From an uncultured Lachnospiraceae bacterium (lineage in GTDB: Bacteria > Bacillota > Clostridia > Lachnospirales > Lachnospiraceae), in the NCBI GenBank assembly GCA_910585965.1, contig CAJUHH010000005.1:62001-126000 (forward strand): a stretch of 64,000 bases of DNA, in the 5' to 3' direction. The notes under the pieces are model-generated. The model did no database searches and was not told where the DNA came from. It saw only the letters and a program-made list of their open reading frames with translations. This document shows, in pieces, positions 15,562 to 24,099 of this stretch (position 1 is the stretch's first letter; the number at the start of each line of letters is the position of its first letter). The translations under genes were made by a program, and so were the position numbers.

Positions 15562-16712
15562 CGATTACTTTTGTATCCAATTATATCAACCACCATCAGA
15601 TTCCTTTTTCGGATGCCTGTTATCGGGAGCTTGGCGAGGGGTACTGCTTTATCCAGACGGAACCGATGGAGGAGGAAAGGCTGGCTATGGGATGGGGGGG
15701 AGGCGGCCGGCCCCCTTATGTCCGCTGCCTTTATGAGGAAGAGGAGATTTGCAGGAAACGGATGCTGGAAAGCGATATCGCCATATTCGGATGGATCAGC
15801 AGGGAAGATCTGCTGGATGTGACGGATATCATAGACAAACGGGAGAAAAGCGGAAAATTGTCGTTTCGTCTGAGCGAAAGGCTGTACCGGGAGGGTCAGT
15901 GGAAGGCGGTTTCGCCCAGGGGGCTTTGGAAAAAATATAAGGATCATACGAGATTCCGCAACAAGCAGGTATGTCTGTTGTGTGCCGGGGCTTATGTGGC
16001 ATCGGATTTTCATATCGTGCGGTCATACCCCGGAAAAATGTTAAAATTCGGTTATTTTCCTGAAACAAAGCGCTATACGGAGGAGGAATTCCAATCATTG
16101 AAGGAAAAAGACGGGAGGGTGCATATCGTCTGGGCGGGACGGTTTATGCCCCTGAAGCACCCGGAGTACGCAGTCAGGATAGGGGAGGAGCTGGAAAAGG
16201 CAGGGGAATCTTTTCATATCCATATGGCAGGAGGCGGGGAGCTGGAAGCAGAAATCAAAGGGCAGGTCAGGAAAAAGGGGCTGGAGGAGCGCTTTTCCTT
16301 TTATGGATATACGGAACCGGGAAAAGTGCGGCATATCATGGAAAAATGCCATATCCACTTGTTTACCAGCAATCGCCTGGAAGGATGGGGGGCTGTCGTG
16401 AACGAGGCCATGAACAGCGGGTGTGCCGTGGTTGCCAGCGGAGAGGCAGGGGCGGTTCCTTTTTTGATTGAGAACGGAAAAAATGGGTTGATTTACCATA
16501 AGGATTCTTATGAAGAATTTGCCGGGCTGGTGAAGGGGCTGGTATCCGATAAGGGGCGGATGGAAAAATTAGGAGAAGCGGCTTATGAAACGATCACAGG
16601 CATGTGGAACGCGGAGCATGCGGCGGAAGAACTGATTCGGTTTTGCCGTGAATGGATGGAAAGCGGCAGGATTCTTCCGGCACAGGAGGGGCCTTTGAGT
16701 CCGTGTAAATAA
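15558..16712 (+). CDS. Family 4 glycosyltransferase
   Basis: This is a GT-B fold enzyme of 384 residues. Its N-terminal half starts with ITFVSNYINHHQIPFSDAC, a signature of a GT4 subgroup in Firmicute polysaccharide loci. The C-terminal half has VWAGRFMPLKHPEYAVRI, HMAGGGELE, FYGYTEPGKV, the donor-binding segment EGWGAVVNEAMNSGCAVVAS and a GAVPFLIENGKNGL turn. It overlaps the preceding GT4 by ATGA and is the last gene of the first operon segment. A fresh promoter for a chemoreceptor gene begins one base after its stop. Confidence 0.9.
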   Translation: MTITFVSNYINHHQIPFSDACYRELGEGYCFIQTEPMEEERLAMGWGGGGRPPYVRCLYEEEEICRKRMLESDIAIFGWISREDLLDVTDIIDKREKSGKLSFRLSERLYREGQWKAVSPRGLWKKYKDHTRFRNKQVCLLCAGAYVASDFHIVRSYPGKMLKFGYFPETKRYTEEEFQSLKEKDGRVHIVWAGRFMPLKHPEYAVRIGEELEKAGESFHIHMAGGGELEAEIKGQVRKKGLEERFSFYGYTEPGKVRHIMEKCHIHLFTSNRLEGWGAVVNEAMNSGCAVVASGEAGAVPFLIENGKNGLIYHKDSYEEFAGLVKGLVSDKGRMEKLGEAAYETITGMWNAEHAAEELIRFCREWMESGRILPAQEGPLSPCK

Positions 16713-16741
16713 TTGACTGCGTGATAAGGATACGCTATACT
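16713..16741 (+). promoter_or_regulatory. Sigma-A promoter of the embedded chemoreceptor gene
   Basis: TTGACT (16713-16718) and TATACT (16736-16741) are 17 bases apart. The region 16713-16813 contains this promoter and the ribosome binding site but no clear terminator before it, so read-through from the glycan operon is possible. Confidence 0.85.
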
Positions 16742-16813
16742 GTACAGATAGGAAGACGGTTTTGGGAATCCCAAATCCGTAGGCGGGCTGGGGGACAAGA
16801 GGGAGGAAGAAGT

Positions 16814-18850
16814 ATGGGAAAAGGAACGAAGAAAAAAGACGTCGGAGCAAGGGAATCGATCAAGAAGAAAATGCTGGTACGCACGATTACGCCCACGGTA
16901 GTGGGGCTTATTATAGCGGGCATTTTGATTTCGGTTATGGCGGGCAGACAGATACAGCAGCTAAATAATCAGAATATTAAGGACAGTTCATTGAATGCCT
17001 CTTGTCAGATCAGCGAGTATTTTACGAAATATATGGAAGTGGGGAAACAGCTGGGGGCTAATCAGGAGCTTGTGGATTTGTTTGAAGGGCTGGAGCCGGG
17101 GGAAAAGATCGCGGAAGCGCCTCAGTACGACTCGGTGATGGCGACGATGGCAAACATGCACGGAACGGATGCAAAGAATATATTGGTGATGTGGGCGGCA
17201 GATGTGGATTCCAGCCAGTGCATCGAAGACAGCGGATATGTCAGCGAGATCGGCGAATGGGATATTACATCAAGAAGCTGGTATGGCCAGGTGCTGGAAG
17301 CGAAAACAACGATTGTAACAGAACCTTATGAAAACAGTTCCACGGGCGAGATGGTGGCCAGCATCGTTTCACCGGTATTCAATGCGTCTGGAGAAATGAC
17401 AGGCGTGGCGGCGCTGGATCTTTCCCTGAACGCGGTGACGGATATGATGGAGGAACAGAAGCTTGGAGATACCGGTTTCCTGCTTCTGCTGACGAAGGAC
17501 GGCACGATTATGCATGCGGACGACCAGGCGGCACTGCATGCTTCCCTTCAGGATTTGGATATTGCGGAAGAGGTAAAGAAAGGATTTGCGGACGGGCAAT
17601 ACGGAGCATATCAATATCGATATATGGGAACGAAGAATTACGGTTATATGACACAGGCAGGGGAAAGCCAGTGGGTCGTGTTGAGCGGCATGCCAAGCCT
17701 GGAATATAATTTGCCTTTCTATCAATTAGCGGGGAGCAGCGTTTTGCTGTTTGCCATTATTATTGCCGTTCTTTGTGTATTGATTATACAGATTGCGACA
17801 GGGATCGTACGGCCGATACAGGAACTGCATGGCGTGGCAGATAAGATTTCCAAGGGGGAATTGGATGTAGAAGTGAAGGTTTCTTCCAACGATGAAATTG
17901 GCGGGGTGGCCGAATCGATTGAAAAAACGGTAGTGCGCTTGAAAAATTACATAAAATATATTGATGAGATTGCGGAAATATTGGGTGAGATCGGAAACGG
18001 GAATCTGCACTATGTCTTGAAACAGGATTATGCGGGGGAATTCGGCAAAATAAAGGAGGGGCTTGAAAATCTTTCCAGTAAACTGGCCGAAACCATAGAA
18101 GGAATCGACACCACGGCAACTCAGGTGACAGGAGGGGCAGGGCAGATAGCCCAGGCGGCTCAGGCGCTTGCGGAAGGTGCCGTCAATCAGGCGGCAGCGG
18201 TAGAAGAATTGCTGGCTACGATTACGGATATATCCGGCCAGGTGCGTGAAAATGCGGAATATGCAAAGAATGCGGCAGAGGATGCGGACGATGTAAAAAA
18301 TAATATTGAACACAGCAATCAGGAAATGCGGCAGTTGGTAAACGCCATGGAGGAGATCAACGAATGCTCGAATGCAATTAGCGCAATTATTGCTAATATT
18401 GAAGAAATCGCAGACCAAACAAATCTGCTTTCTCTGAATGCATCGATTGAAGCGGCAAGAGCGGGCGAGATGGGAAAAGGTTTTGCAGTGGTGGCCAATG
18501 AAGTGGGAAATCTTTCCAGGGAAAGTGTTTTGGCAGTACAAAAATCTACAGAATTGATCCAGAATTCGATTAATGCCGTGAAGAGGGGAATGGACTTGGT
18601 CGGCAACGCGGCTGACCGGCTGTCGGAATCGGTGGAGGGCGTTGTGCATTTGACCAATTCGATTAACGAATTGTCATCAATTGCGGATCGCCAGAAGGAC
18701 AGCCTGGCAGAGGTGGAAAAAGGATTGGATCAGATATCCAATGTGGTGAATGACAATTCGGCGATGTCGGAAGAAAGCGCCGCTTCCAGTGAAGAGCTTT
18801 CTGCACAGGCCGCTACGCTGAATGAAATGATAGAGTTTTTCCATGTGTAA
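16814..18850 (+). CDS. Methyl-accepting chemotaxis protein with double Cache-like sensor (678 aa)
   Basis: This is a chemoreceptor with a large extracellular sensor. A first membrane helix lies at about residues 24-46. A dCache-type domain follows to about 300, with ITSRSWYGQVLEAK and GVAALDLSLNAVTDM, both typical Cache segments. Then come a second helix at about 310-335, a HAMP domain and the cytoplasmic signalling rod with ADQTNLLSLNASIEAARAGE. dCache domains often bind amino acids or other small metabolites directly. GGGAGGAAG seven bases upstream marks the ATG at 16814; the longer open frame from 16721 starts inside the promoter and is rejected. It sits inside a polysaccharide operon, which is unusual. 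Confidence 0.95.
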   Translation: MGKGTKKKDVGARESIKKKMLVRTITPTVVGLIIAGILISVMAGRQIQQLNNQNIKDSSLNASCQISEYFTKYMEVGKQLGANQELVDLFEGLEPGEKIAEAPQYDSVMATMANMHGTDAKNILVMWAADVDSSQCIEDSGYVSEIGEWDITSRSWYGQVLEAKTTIVTEPYENSSTGEMVASIVSPVFNASGEMTGVAALDLSLNAVTDMMEEQKLGDTGFLLLLTKDGTIMHADDQAALHASLQDLDIAEEVKKGFADGQYGAYQYRYMGTKNYGYMTQAGESQWVVLSGMPSLEYNLPFYQLAGSSVLLFAIIIAVLCVLIIQIATGIVRPIQELHGVADKISKGELDVEVKVSSNDEIGGVAESIEKTVVRLKNYIKYIDEIAEILGEIGNGNLHYVLKQDYAGEFGKIKEGLENLSSKLAETIEGIDTTATQVTGGAGQIAQAAQALAEGAVNQAAAVEELLATITDISGQVRENAEYAKNAAEDADDVKNNIEHSNQEMRQLVNAMEEINECSNAISAIIANIEEIADQTNLLSLNASIEAARAGEMGKGFAVVANEVGNLSRESVLAVQKSTELIQNSINAVKRGMDLVGNAADRLSESVEGVVHLTNSINELSSIADRQKDSLAEVEKGLDQISNVVNDNSAMSEESAASSEELSAQAATLNEMIEFFHV

Positions 18851-18875
18851 AGAAAAACAGAGGAAAGGTGGAAGC

Positions 18876-19892
18876 ATGCAGGATTTAATCAGCGTCATCG
18901 TGCCGATCTATAATATTCAGGACTGTCTCAGAAGATGTGTGGAGTCTGTTTGCAGACAAACGTATTCCAACTTGGAGATCTTGCTGGTGGATGACGGTTC
19001 CGATGATGGAACGGAAAAACTGGTGGACGAGCTGGCCAAAGAGGATGAGAGAATCCGAATTTTCCATAAGCCGAACGGAGGGTCTTCTTCTGCGAGAAAT
19101 ATGGGGATCGGCGAGGCATCCGGGAAGTATCTGGGGTTTGTGGACAGCGATGATTATATTGAGCCGGAAATGTATGAACGGCTGATGAAATGTATCGGCG
19201 AAACAGGGGTTTCGATTGCTCAGATATCCCGGGATGAGATCGATGAATCCGGGAACCGCCTTCCCGATGTCTGTGAACCGCCAAAGGAGGCCTATTTATG
19301 CAGCGGGGAAAATTTTATGCGGGAATTGCTGCTTCACAGGGGTGATTGTTCTTATTGTACGAAACTGACGGACAGGAAATTGTTCGAAAAACATCGGTTT
19401 CCAGAGGGAGTGCTGAACGAAGATTTTCATTTGCTGGTGGAGATGCTTGGGGAGGTCGATAAAATCGCGATTCTGCCGGAGCAGGATTACCATGTGTTTT
19501 ACCGCACGGGAAGTAACACGAGAAAAAAATCGAAGAAGGAATTTTCCCGCGTTTTTATGGATATCGTAGATAATGCGGATATGGCGGAACGGGTTGTGGA
19601 GGAAAGGTACCCTGCGCTGCGTCGGGAAGCGGTCCGTTTCGGGCTTTACCAGAGGCTGGATTATATGCTCCATATCCCGGTGGAAAAAATGCAAAAAGAG
19701 GATGATTTTTACCAGTCGGTGAAAAAATATTTGAGAAGACATATAAGGGATACGATACAGAATCCTTTTTTGAGCTTGAAAAATAAAGGATATCTGCTGC
19801 TGCTGACGGCTGCCCCGAAGACGGTGCGGCGGGTGCATGGTTGGACAGTAGTGTGGAAAGAAACTTTGCACCAAAAAATAAGGAATGGATGA
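18876..19892 (+). CDS. Family 2 glycosyltransferase
   Basis: This 338-residue GT2 enzyme has SVIVPIYNIQDCLRRCVES, LLVDDGSDDGT, the GGSSSARNMGIGEASGKY helix and the DSDD metal-binding motif. The region around EDFHLLVEML matches the catalytic ED pair of this subgroup. The C-terminal third is basic and helical. The start at 18876 has AAAGGTGG four bases upstream; the ATG at 18843 overlaps the receptor stop but has no good site. It is probably co-transcribed with the chemoreceptor gene ahead of it and adds a sugar to the surface glycan. Donor unknown. Confidence 0.88.
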   Translation: MQDLISVIVPIYNIQDCLRRCVESVCRQTYSNLEILLVDDGSDDGTEKLVDELAKEDERIRIFHKPNGGSSSARNMGIGEASGKYLGFVDSDDYIEPEMYERLMKCIGETGVSIAQISRDEIDESGNRLPDVCEPPKEAYLCSGENFMRELLLHRGDCSYCTKLTDRKLFEKHRFPEGVLNEDFHLLVEMLGEVDKIAILPEQDYHVFYRTGSNTRKKSKKEFSRVFMDIVDNADMAERVVEERYPALRREAVRFGLYQRLDYMLHIPVEKMQKEDDFYQSVKKYLRRHIRDTIQNPFLSLKNKGYLLLLTAAPKTVRRVHGWTVVWKETLHQKIRNG

Positions 19893-19895
19893 CAA

Positions 19896-21560
19896 ATGGC
19901 GGGAAAGAGGAAGATGAAAAACGGTGCGTTTCAGAAAGAGCGGCTTTGGGTGGCCGCTTTTCTTGGTTTATTGTGTTTACAGATATTGTTGCTTGTGTAT
20001 TTTGGAAACCGAAAAGCGGGATTTCACGAGGACGAATATTACTCTTATTATTCCACCAACCGTACTGCGGGGTTATTCGAGCCGGACAGGGAGTGGGTGG
20101 AGAGGGATGTTCTTCGGAATGAGTTTGTTGTGCTGGAAGGGGAAGGCTTCCGCTATGGCCTAGTAGCTACGGTGCAGTCATGGGATGTACATCCGCCCCT
20201 TTTCTATTTCTTTCTGCATACAGCCTGTTCTTTCTTTCCCGGCGTATTCAGCAAGTGGCTGGGCATTGGGGTGAATATTGCCGCGTTTTCCATCCATTTT
20301 GGACTGCTCTCTTGGCTGGCTTTTATGGCTGGGGGAAGAAATAAAAAGCTGGCTTTTGCGGTTGCGGCGGTATATGGATGTAATGCGGCCGCTGTTTCCG
20401 GCGTGATGTTTATCCGCATGTATGAGTGGCTGGCAGTGTTTGTGCTGCTTTGCGCCTGCCTCCATGTGAGGGCGGTGCTGGAGAACGGAGGAAACAAAAA
20501 ATCATTTTTGCTTCCGCTGATGATAGTGAATTACCTCGGTTTTCTGACCCAGTATTATTATATTATTTTCCTGGTCTTTATAGGGGCCGGGTTCTGCTTC
20601 TGGAATCTATGGAAAAACAGGAAGCTGAAGGGCTGTATCCTTTATGGGGCGGCTTGCGCGGCTTCTTTGTTGCTGGCTGTGGCCAGCTATCCTGCCTGTC
20701 TTTCCCATATTTTCAGAGGATACCGGGGGACGGGGGCGGTTTCCGAATTCCTGGACGCCGCGAATACCTGGGGAAGGCTGGATTTTTTTTCCGAATTGGT
20801 AAACGGATATTTGTTTAACGGTTTTTTGTGGTTCTGGCTGCTCCTGCTTGTCGTTTTGGCATGCACGGTTGCTGCGGGACGGAAAAAGGCAGCGGGAAAA
20901 GTGAAGATGGAAGATGCGGGAGGGGAATCTCATGTGGAAGCGGTTCCCTATTTCCTGCTGTTGTTTGCGGCAGCCGGTTATTTTTTTACGGTATCGAAAA
21001 CAGCGCTTTTATTGTATGAAACTTCCAACCGCTATCAGCATCCCATTTATGGCATTCTGTTGTTCCTGGTGATGGCGGCTGTGTATGAGCTTTGGAACAG
21101 GGCGGTGTTCCTATTAGGAAGGAAAGGAGGAAGGGACTTTGCCGGAGTCGGAAAAGGAGGGGCAGTTTTTTTCTTTGCGTTGTTTCTTTTGGGAAATATT
21201 TATGGACTGGCATCGGGGAAGGTGATTTTCCTTTATGAAGAGGAACGGGCAGATGTAGCTTATGCGAGGGAGAACGAGCATACGCCGGTGATCGTTTTCT
21301 ATAACGATGCAACGCCGTACCATGTCTGGTGGTGTTCCCAGGAGTTGATGCAATATGACAGAGTGTATTTTGCCAGCCAGGGGAATGCGGAGAAAATTAC
21401 GGATGAAATCATCTGCGGCAGTGATAAAGTGATTGTTTATGCGGCAGATTACGAGACGCAGGAGAAAAACTTAGATAGGATCCAGGAGAGCAATCCCGGG
21501 CTGGAAAGCAGGAAGCTGGTTGCAAAAAGGGGATTGTGGAGCGTATATGAGATGGAGTAA
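19896..21560 (+). CDS. GT39/PMT-like membrane glycosyltransferase (GT-C fold)
   Basis: This is a 554-residue membrane protein with about ten helices. The first outer loop holds an acidic pair in FHEDEYYSYY, and the next holds SWDVHPPLFYFFLH. Both are hallmarks of GT-C enzymes of the PMT/ArnT branch, which use a polyprenyl-phosphate sugar as donor outside the membrane. The C-terminal 120 residues form an extracellular domain. Its donor may be the lipid-linked sugar made by the GtrB-like enzyme at 6136 (inference). It is the last gene before the palindrome-end repeat and the pse module. Confidence 0.8.
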   Translation: MAGKRKMKNGAFQKERLWVAAFLGLLCLQILLLVYFGNRKAGFHEDEYYSYYSTNRTAGLFEPDREWVERDVLRNEFVVLEGEGFRYGLVATVQSWDVHPPLFYFFLHTACSFFPGVFSKWLGIGVNIAAFSIHFGLLSWLAFMAGGRNKKLAFAVAAVYGCNAAAVSGVMFIRMYEWLAVFVLLCACLHVRAVLENGGNKKSFLLPLMIVNYLGFLTQYYYIIFLVFIGAGFCFWNLWKNRKLKGCILYGAACAASLLLAVASYPACLSHIFRGYRGTGAVSEFLDAANTWGRLDFFSELVNGYLFNGFLWFWLLLLVVLACTVAAGRKKAAGKVKMEDAGGESHVEAVPYFLLLFAAAGYFFTVSKTALLLYETSNRYQHPIYGILLFLVMAAVYELWNRAVFLLGRKGGRDFAGVGKGGAVFFFALFLLGNIYGLASGKVIFLYEEERADVAYARENEHTPVIVFYNDATPYHVWWCSQELMQYDRVYFASQGNAEKITDEIICGSDKVIVYAADYETQEKNLDRIQESNPGLESRKLVAKRGLWSVYEME

Positions 21561-21623
21561 TAGGTCTGTATGGGAGTGTAATCTTTTGGTGGTCTAGAAT
21601 AAACCGCTATGTGTTCCTGTTCT

Positions 21624-21689
21624 TTAATCTTCAGCATTTAAATCCTCCATTAATTCTTCCACAGAAGAAAAAGGACGACTTAAATTCCT
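21624..21689 (-). pseudogene. Possible 3' remnant of a RelB-like antitoxin gene
   Basis: On the minus strand, a short open stretch ends in RPFSSVEELMEDLNAED and a stop. This kind of tail is common at the ends of type II antitoxins. A start codon at 21637 (MLKIKEQEH) overlaps the stop, as toxin genes do, but runs into the convergent glycosyltransferase gene. The 5' part is missing, and the stretch meets the repeat end at 21690/21691. The identity is a guess from a short peptide. Confidence 0.3.
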
Positions 21690-21690
21690 T

Positions 21691-21719
21691 CCATGCCCTC
21701 TGCAAAAATTGATTTCCGT
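21691..21719 (+). repeat. Solo end of the palindromic repeat family
   Basis: These 29 bases match 6029-6057 of the palindrome with one difference (C for T at 21700). No partner arm is present nearby. The gap 21561-21835 holds this repeat end, a gene remnant and the promoter of the pse operon. Confidence 0.75.
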
Positions 21720-21737
21720 AGAATGATAGAATAAAAT
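21709..21737 (+). promoter_or_regulatory. Probable promoter of the pse operon, -35 inside the repeat end
   Basis: TTGATT (21709-21714) lies in the repeat end, and TAAAAT (21732-21737) follows after 17 bases. A second candidate is the extended -10 TGGTATACT (hexamer 21762-21767). Either would serve pseB, whose start is at 21836. Confidence 0.5.
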
Positions 21738-21835
21738 ATGGTTTTTTAGGCAAGCTTGTGGTATACTGTGCGGTGAGGATGCGGATTTGGCAGGAAGTGG
21801 AAAACGGAAGGAAAATCAATATTGGAGGAAAATCA

Positions 21836-22831
21836 ATGTTAAATAATAAAACGATTTTAATTACCGGTGGAACAGGTTCTTTTGGAAAATGTTTCACAAA
21901 ATATGTATTGAAAAATTACGAACCGAAGAAGATCATCATTTATTCCAGGGATGAATTCAAACAGTTTATTATGGCCAATGAATTTAAGGAATATGAAAGC
22001 AGGCTTCGTTTCTTTATCGGCGACGTGCGGGATAAGGAGAGGATGAAGCGGGCGCTGGAAGGCGTGGATTATGTGGTGCATGCGGCGGCGCTGAAACAGG
22101 TTCCTGCCTGTGAATACAATCCGAACGAAGCGATCAAGACCAATATCCATGGGGCGCAGAATGTGATCGATGCCGCGCTGGATTCCAATGTGAAGAAGGT
22201 AGTGGCGCTGTCCACCGATAAAGCGGTCAACCCGGTGAACCTTTACGGAGGAACAAAACTTGTGTCGGACAAGCTGTTTGTGGCGGCGAATGCGTATACG
22301 GGTACGAAGGACATTAATTTTTCCATTGTCAGATATGGGAATGTGGCGGGAAGCCGGGGTTCGGTCATTCCGTTTTTCCATAATATTATAAAAAATGGCG
22401 GAACTGAGCTGCCGATTACGGATTATCGGATGACCCGGTTCTGGATCAGCCTGACGCAGGGCGTGGAACTGGTGATCAAAGCGCTGGAAGAGGCTACGGG
22501 AGGGGAAACTTTTATCAGCAAAATCCCTTCTTTTAAGATCACTGATCTGGCGAAAGCGATGATGCCGGACTGCACGATGCCGGAGGTGGGAATCCGTCCG
22601 GGGGAGAAGCTCCATGAGATCATGATTACTACGGAAGATTCTTTGACAACTTACGAATATGACAAGCATTTTATCGTATATCCGCAGATGGTGTGGAACA
22701 ATAAGCAGCAGCCGGATTTGAGCGGGAAGAAAGTAAAAGAAGGCTTTTCTTACAGTTCGGACAACAATGCCCAGTGGCTGTCGGTGGAAGAGATCAGAAA
22801 ACTGCTAGAGACGGTGGATCTGGAGAAATAG
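21836..22831 (+). CDS. pseB: UDP-GlcNAc 4,6-dehydratase (C5-inverting), PseB
   Basis: This is the first step of pseudaminic acid synthesis. It converts UDP-GlcNAc to the 4-keto-6-deoxy-L-arabino sugar with bound NADP. It is a short SDR protein of 331 residues with TGGTGSFGK at residues 10-18, the ALKQVPACEYNP segment, STDKA (T127, D128, K129 of the catalytic set) and YGGTK (Y137, K141). The close likeness along the whole length to Helicobacter FlaA1/PseB, including FSYSSDNNAQWL near the end, separates it from the larger membrane-bound PglF/CapD kind at 57225. GGAGG at 21824-21828 fixes the start. It is the first gene of the pse operon. Confidence 0.95.
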   Translation: MLNNKTILITGGTGSFGKCFTKYVLKNYEPKKIIIYSRDEFKQFIMANEFKEYESRLRFFIGDVRDKERMKRALEGVDYVVHAAALKQVPACEYNPNEAIKTNIHGAQNVIDAALDSNVKKVVALSTDKAVNPVNLYGGTKLVSDKLFVAANAYTGTKDINFSIVRYGNVAGSRGSVIPFFHNIIKNGGTELPITDYRMTRFWISLTQGVELVIKALEEATGGETFISKIPSFKITDLAKAMMPDCTMPEVGIRPGEKLHEIMITTEDSLTTYEYDKHFIVYPQMVWNNKQQPDLSGKKVKEGFSYSSDNNAQWLSVEEIRKLLETVDLEK

Positions 22832-22899
22832 ACAGAAAGGATTGCCGCGAAGCCGGCGATTGGAAAAACAGATACGGAACAGGAAGAAGGCATACGGAT

Positions 22900-24099
22900 A
22901 TGGAAAAGGAAAAACCGGCAGTCTGCGGTGGAAAACCAGTAAGGGATACGAAGTTATTTTATGGGCATCAGTATATTGATGAGGCAGATATCCAGGCGGT
23001 CGTGGATGTGCTGAAGAGCGATTATCTGACTTGCGGGCCGAAGATCGGGGAATTGGAAAAGAAGTTATGCGAAGTGACGGGGGCAAAGTATGCGGTGGTA
23101 TGCAGCAACGGGACGGCGGCTCTGCATATGGCTTGTATGGCGGCCGGAATAGGGCCGGGGGACGAGGTGGTGACAACGCCGGTTACGTTTGCGGCATCGG
23201 CGAACTGCGCCTTGTACTGCGGTGGAAGGCCGGTATTTGCGGATATCCGTAAAGATACTTATAATATAGATCCTGCGTCGGTGGCGGAAAGGGTCAGCGA
23301 AAAGACAAAGGCCGTGGTGGCGGTGGATTTTACCGGCCAGTCGGTGCAGTTGGATGAACTGCTGTCGCTCTGCCGGGAAAAGGGGCTTGTGCTGATCGAA
23401 GATGGCGCCCATGTGATCGGGACGAAATATAAAGGGAAACCGAACGGATCGATCGCGGATATGACCACGTTCAGCTTCCATCCGGTGAAGACCGTGACCG
23501 GCGGCGAAGGAGGCGCTGTTTTGACGGACAGCGAGGAATATTATCAAAAATTGCTGTTATACAGATCCCATGGTATTACAAGGAATGAGGATCTGATGGA
23601 ATATGAGCCGGAGGGAGGTTGGTATTATGAGCAGATCGACCTCGGATATAATTATCGGATGACGGATATGCAGGCAGCTCTGATCATCAGCCAGCTGGAT
23701 AAGCTGCCGCTTTTTTCCAGGAGGCGCAAGGAAATTGTGGAGCGGTATAACGAAGCCTTTTCCAGGCTGCCGCAGATCGCGGTGCAGAAGGAAATCCCGG
23801 AGTCGGATACCACGAGGCATTTGTATATCCTGCGCCTTGTGCCGGAAAAACTCCGTATAGGAAGAAAAGAATTTTTTGACGCGCTGGCGGCGGAAAATAT
23901 ATGCTGCAACGTGCATTATATCCCCACTTATTATTTTCCCTATTATCAGAAATTAGGTTATCAGAAAGGAATCTGCCCGAAGGCGGAAAAGCTGTATGAG
24001 GAAATCATCAGCCTTCCCCTTTATTATGCCATGACGGACCAGGATGTGGAGGATGTGGTCAGGGCGGTGACAAGGATTGCAAAATATTATGAAGCTTAG
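22900..24099 (+). CDS. pseC: UDP-4-amino-sugar transaminase, PseC
   Basis: This PLP-dependent DegT-family enzyme aminates the PseB product at C4 using glutamate. The protein has 399 residues. PLP-site residues are visible: the phosphate-binding SNGTAAL turn, D168 in LIEDGAHVIG, and the Schiff-base lysine K197 in FHPVKTVTGGEGG. HVIGTKYKG and the NVHYIPTYYFPYY motif near the C-terminus are characteristic of PseC. AGGAAGAAGG lies nine bases before the ATG at 22900; the open frame that begins inside pseB is rejected. It overlaps the next glycosyltransferase by 11 bp. Confidence 0.94.
   Translation: MEKEKPAVCGGKPVRDTKLFYGHQYIDEADIQAVVDVLKSDYLTCGPKIGELEKKLCEVTGAKYAVVCSNGTAALHMACMAAGIGPGDEVVTTPVTFAASANCALYCGGRPVFADIRKDTYNIDPASVAERVSEKTKAVVAVDFTGQSVQLDELLSLCREKGLVLIEDGAHVIGTKYKGKPNGSIADMTTFSFHPVKTVTGGEGGAVLTDSEEYYQKLLLYRSHGITRNEDLMEYEPEGGWYYEQIDLGYNYRMTDMQAALIISQLDKLPLFSRRRKEIVERYNEAFSRLPQIAVQKEIPESDTTRHLYILRLVPEKLRIGRKEFFDALAAENICCNVHYIPTYYFPYYQKLGYQKGICPKAEKLYEEIISLPLYYAMTDQDVEDVVRAVTRIAKYYEA

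Noticed and set aside
16721..16813. N-terminal extension of the chemoreceptor from 16721
   Set aside because: The extension would start within the promoter, between its -35 and -10. The ATG at 16814 has a proper ribosome binding site.
22774..22899. N-terminal extension of pseC from inside pseB
   Set aside because: The extra 42 residues are charged and unlike any transaminase N-terminus, and AGGAAGAAGG marks the start at 22900.
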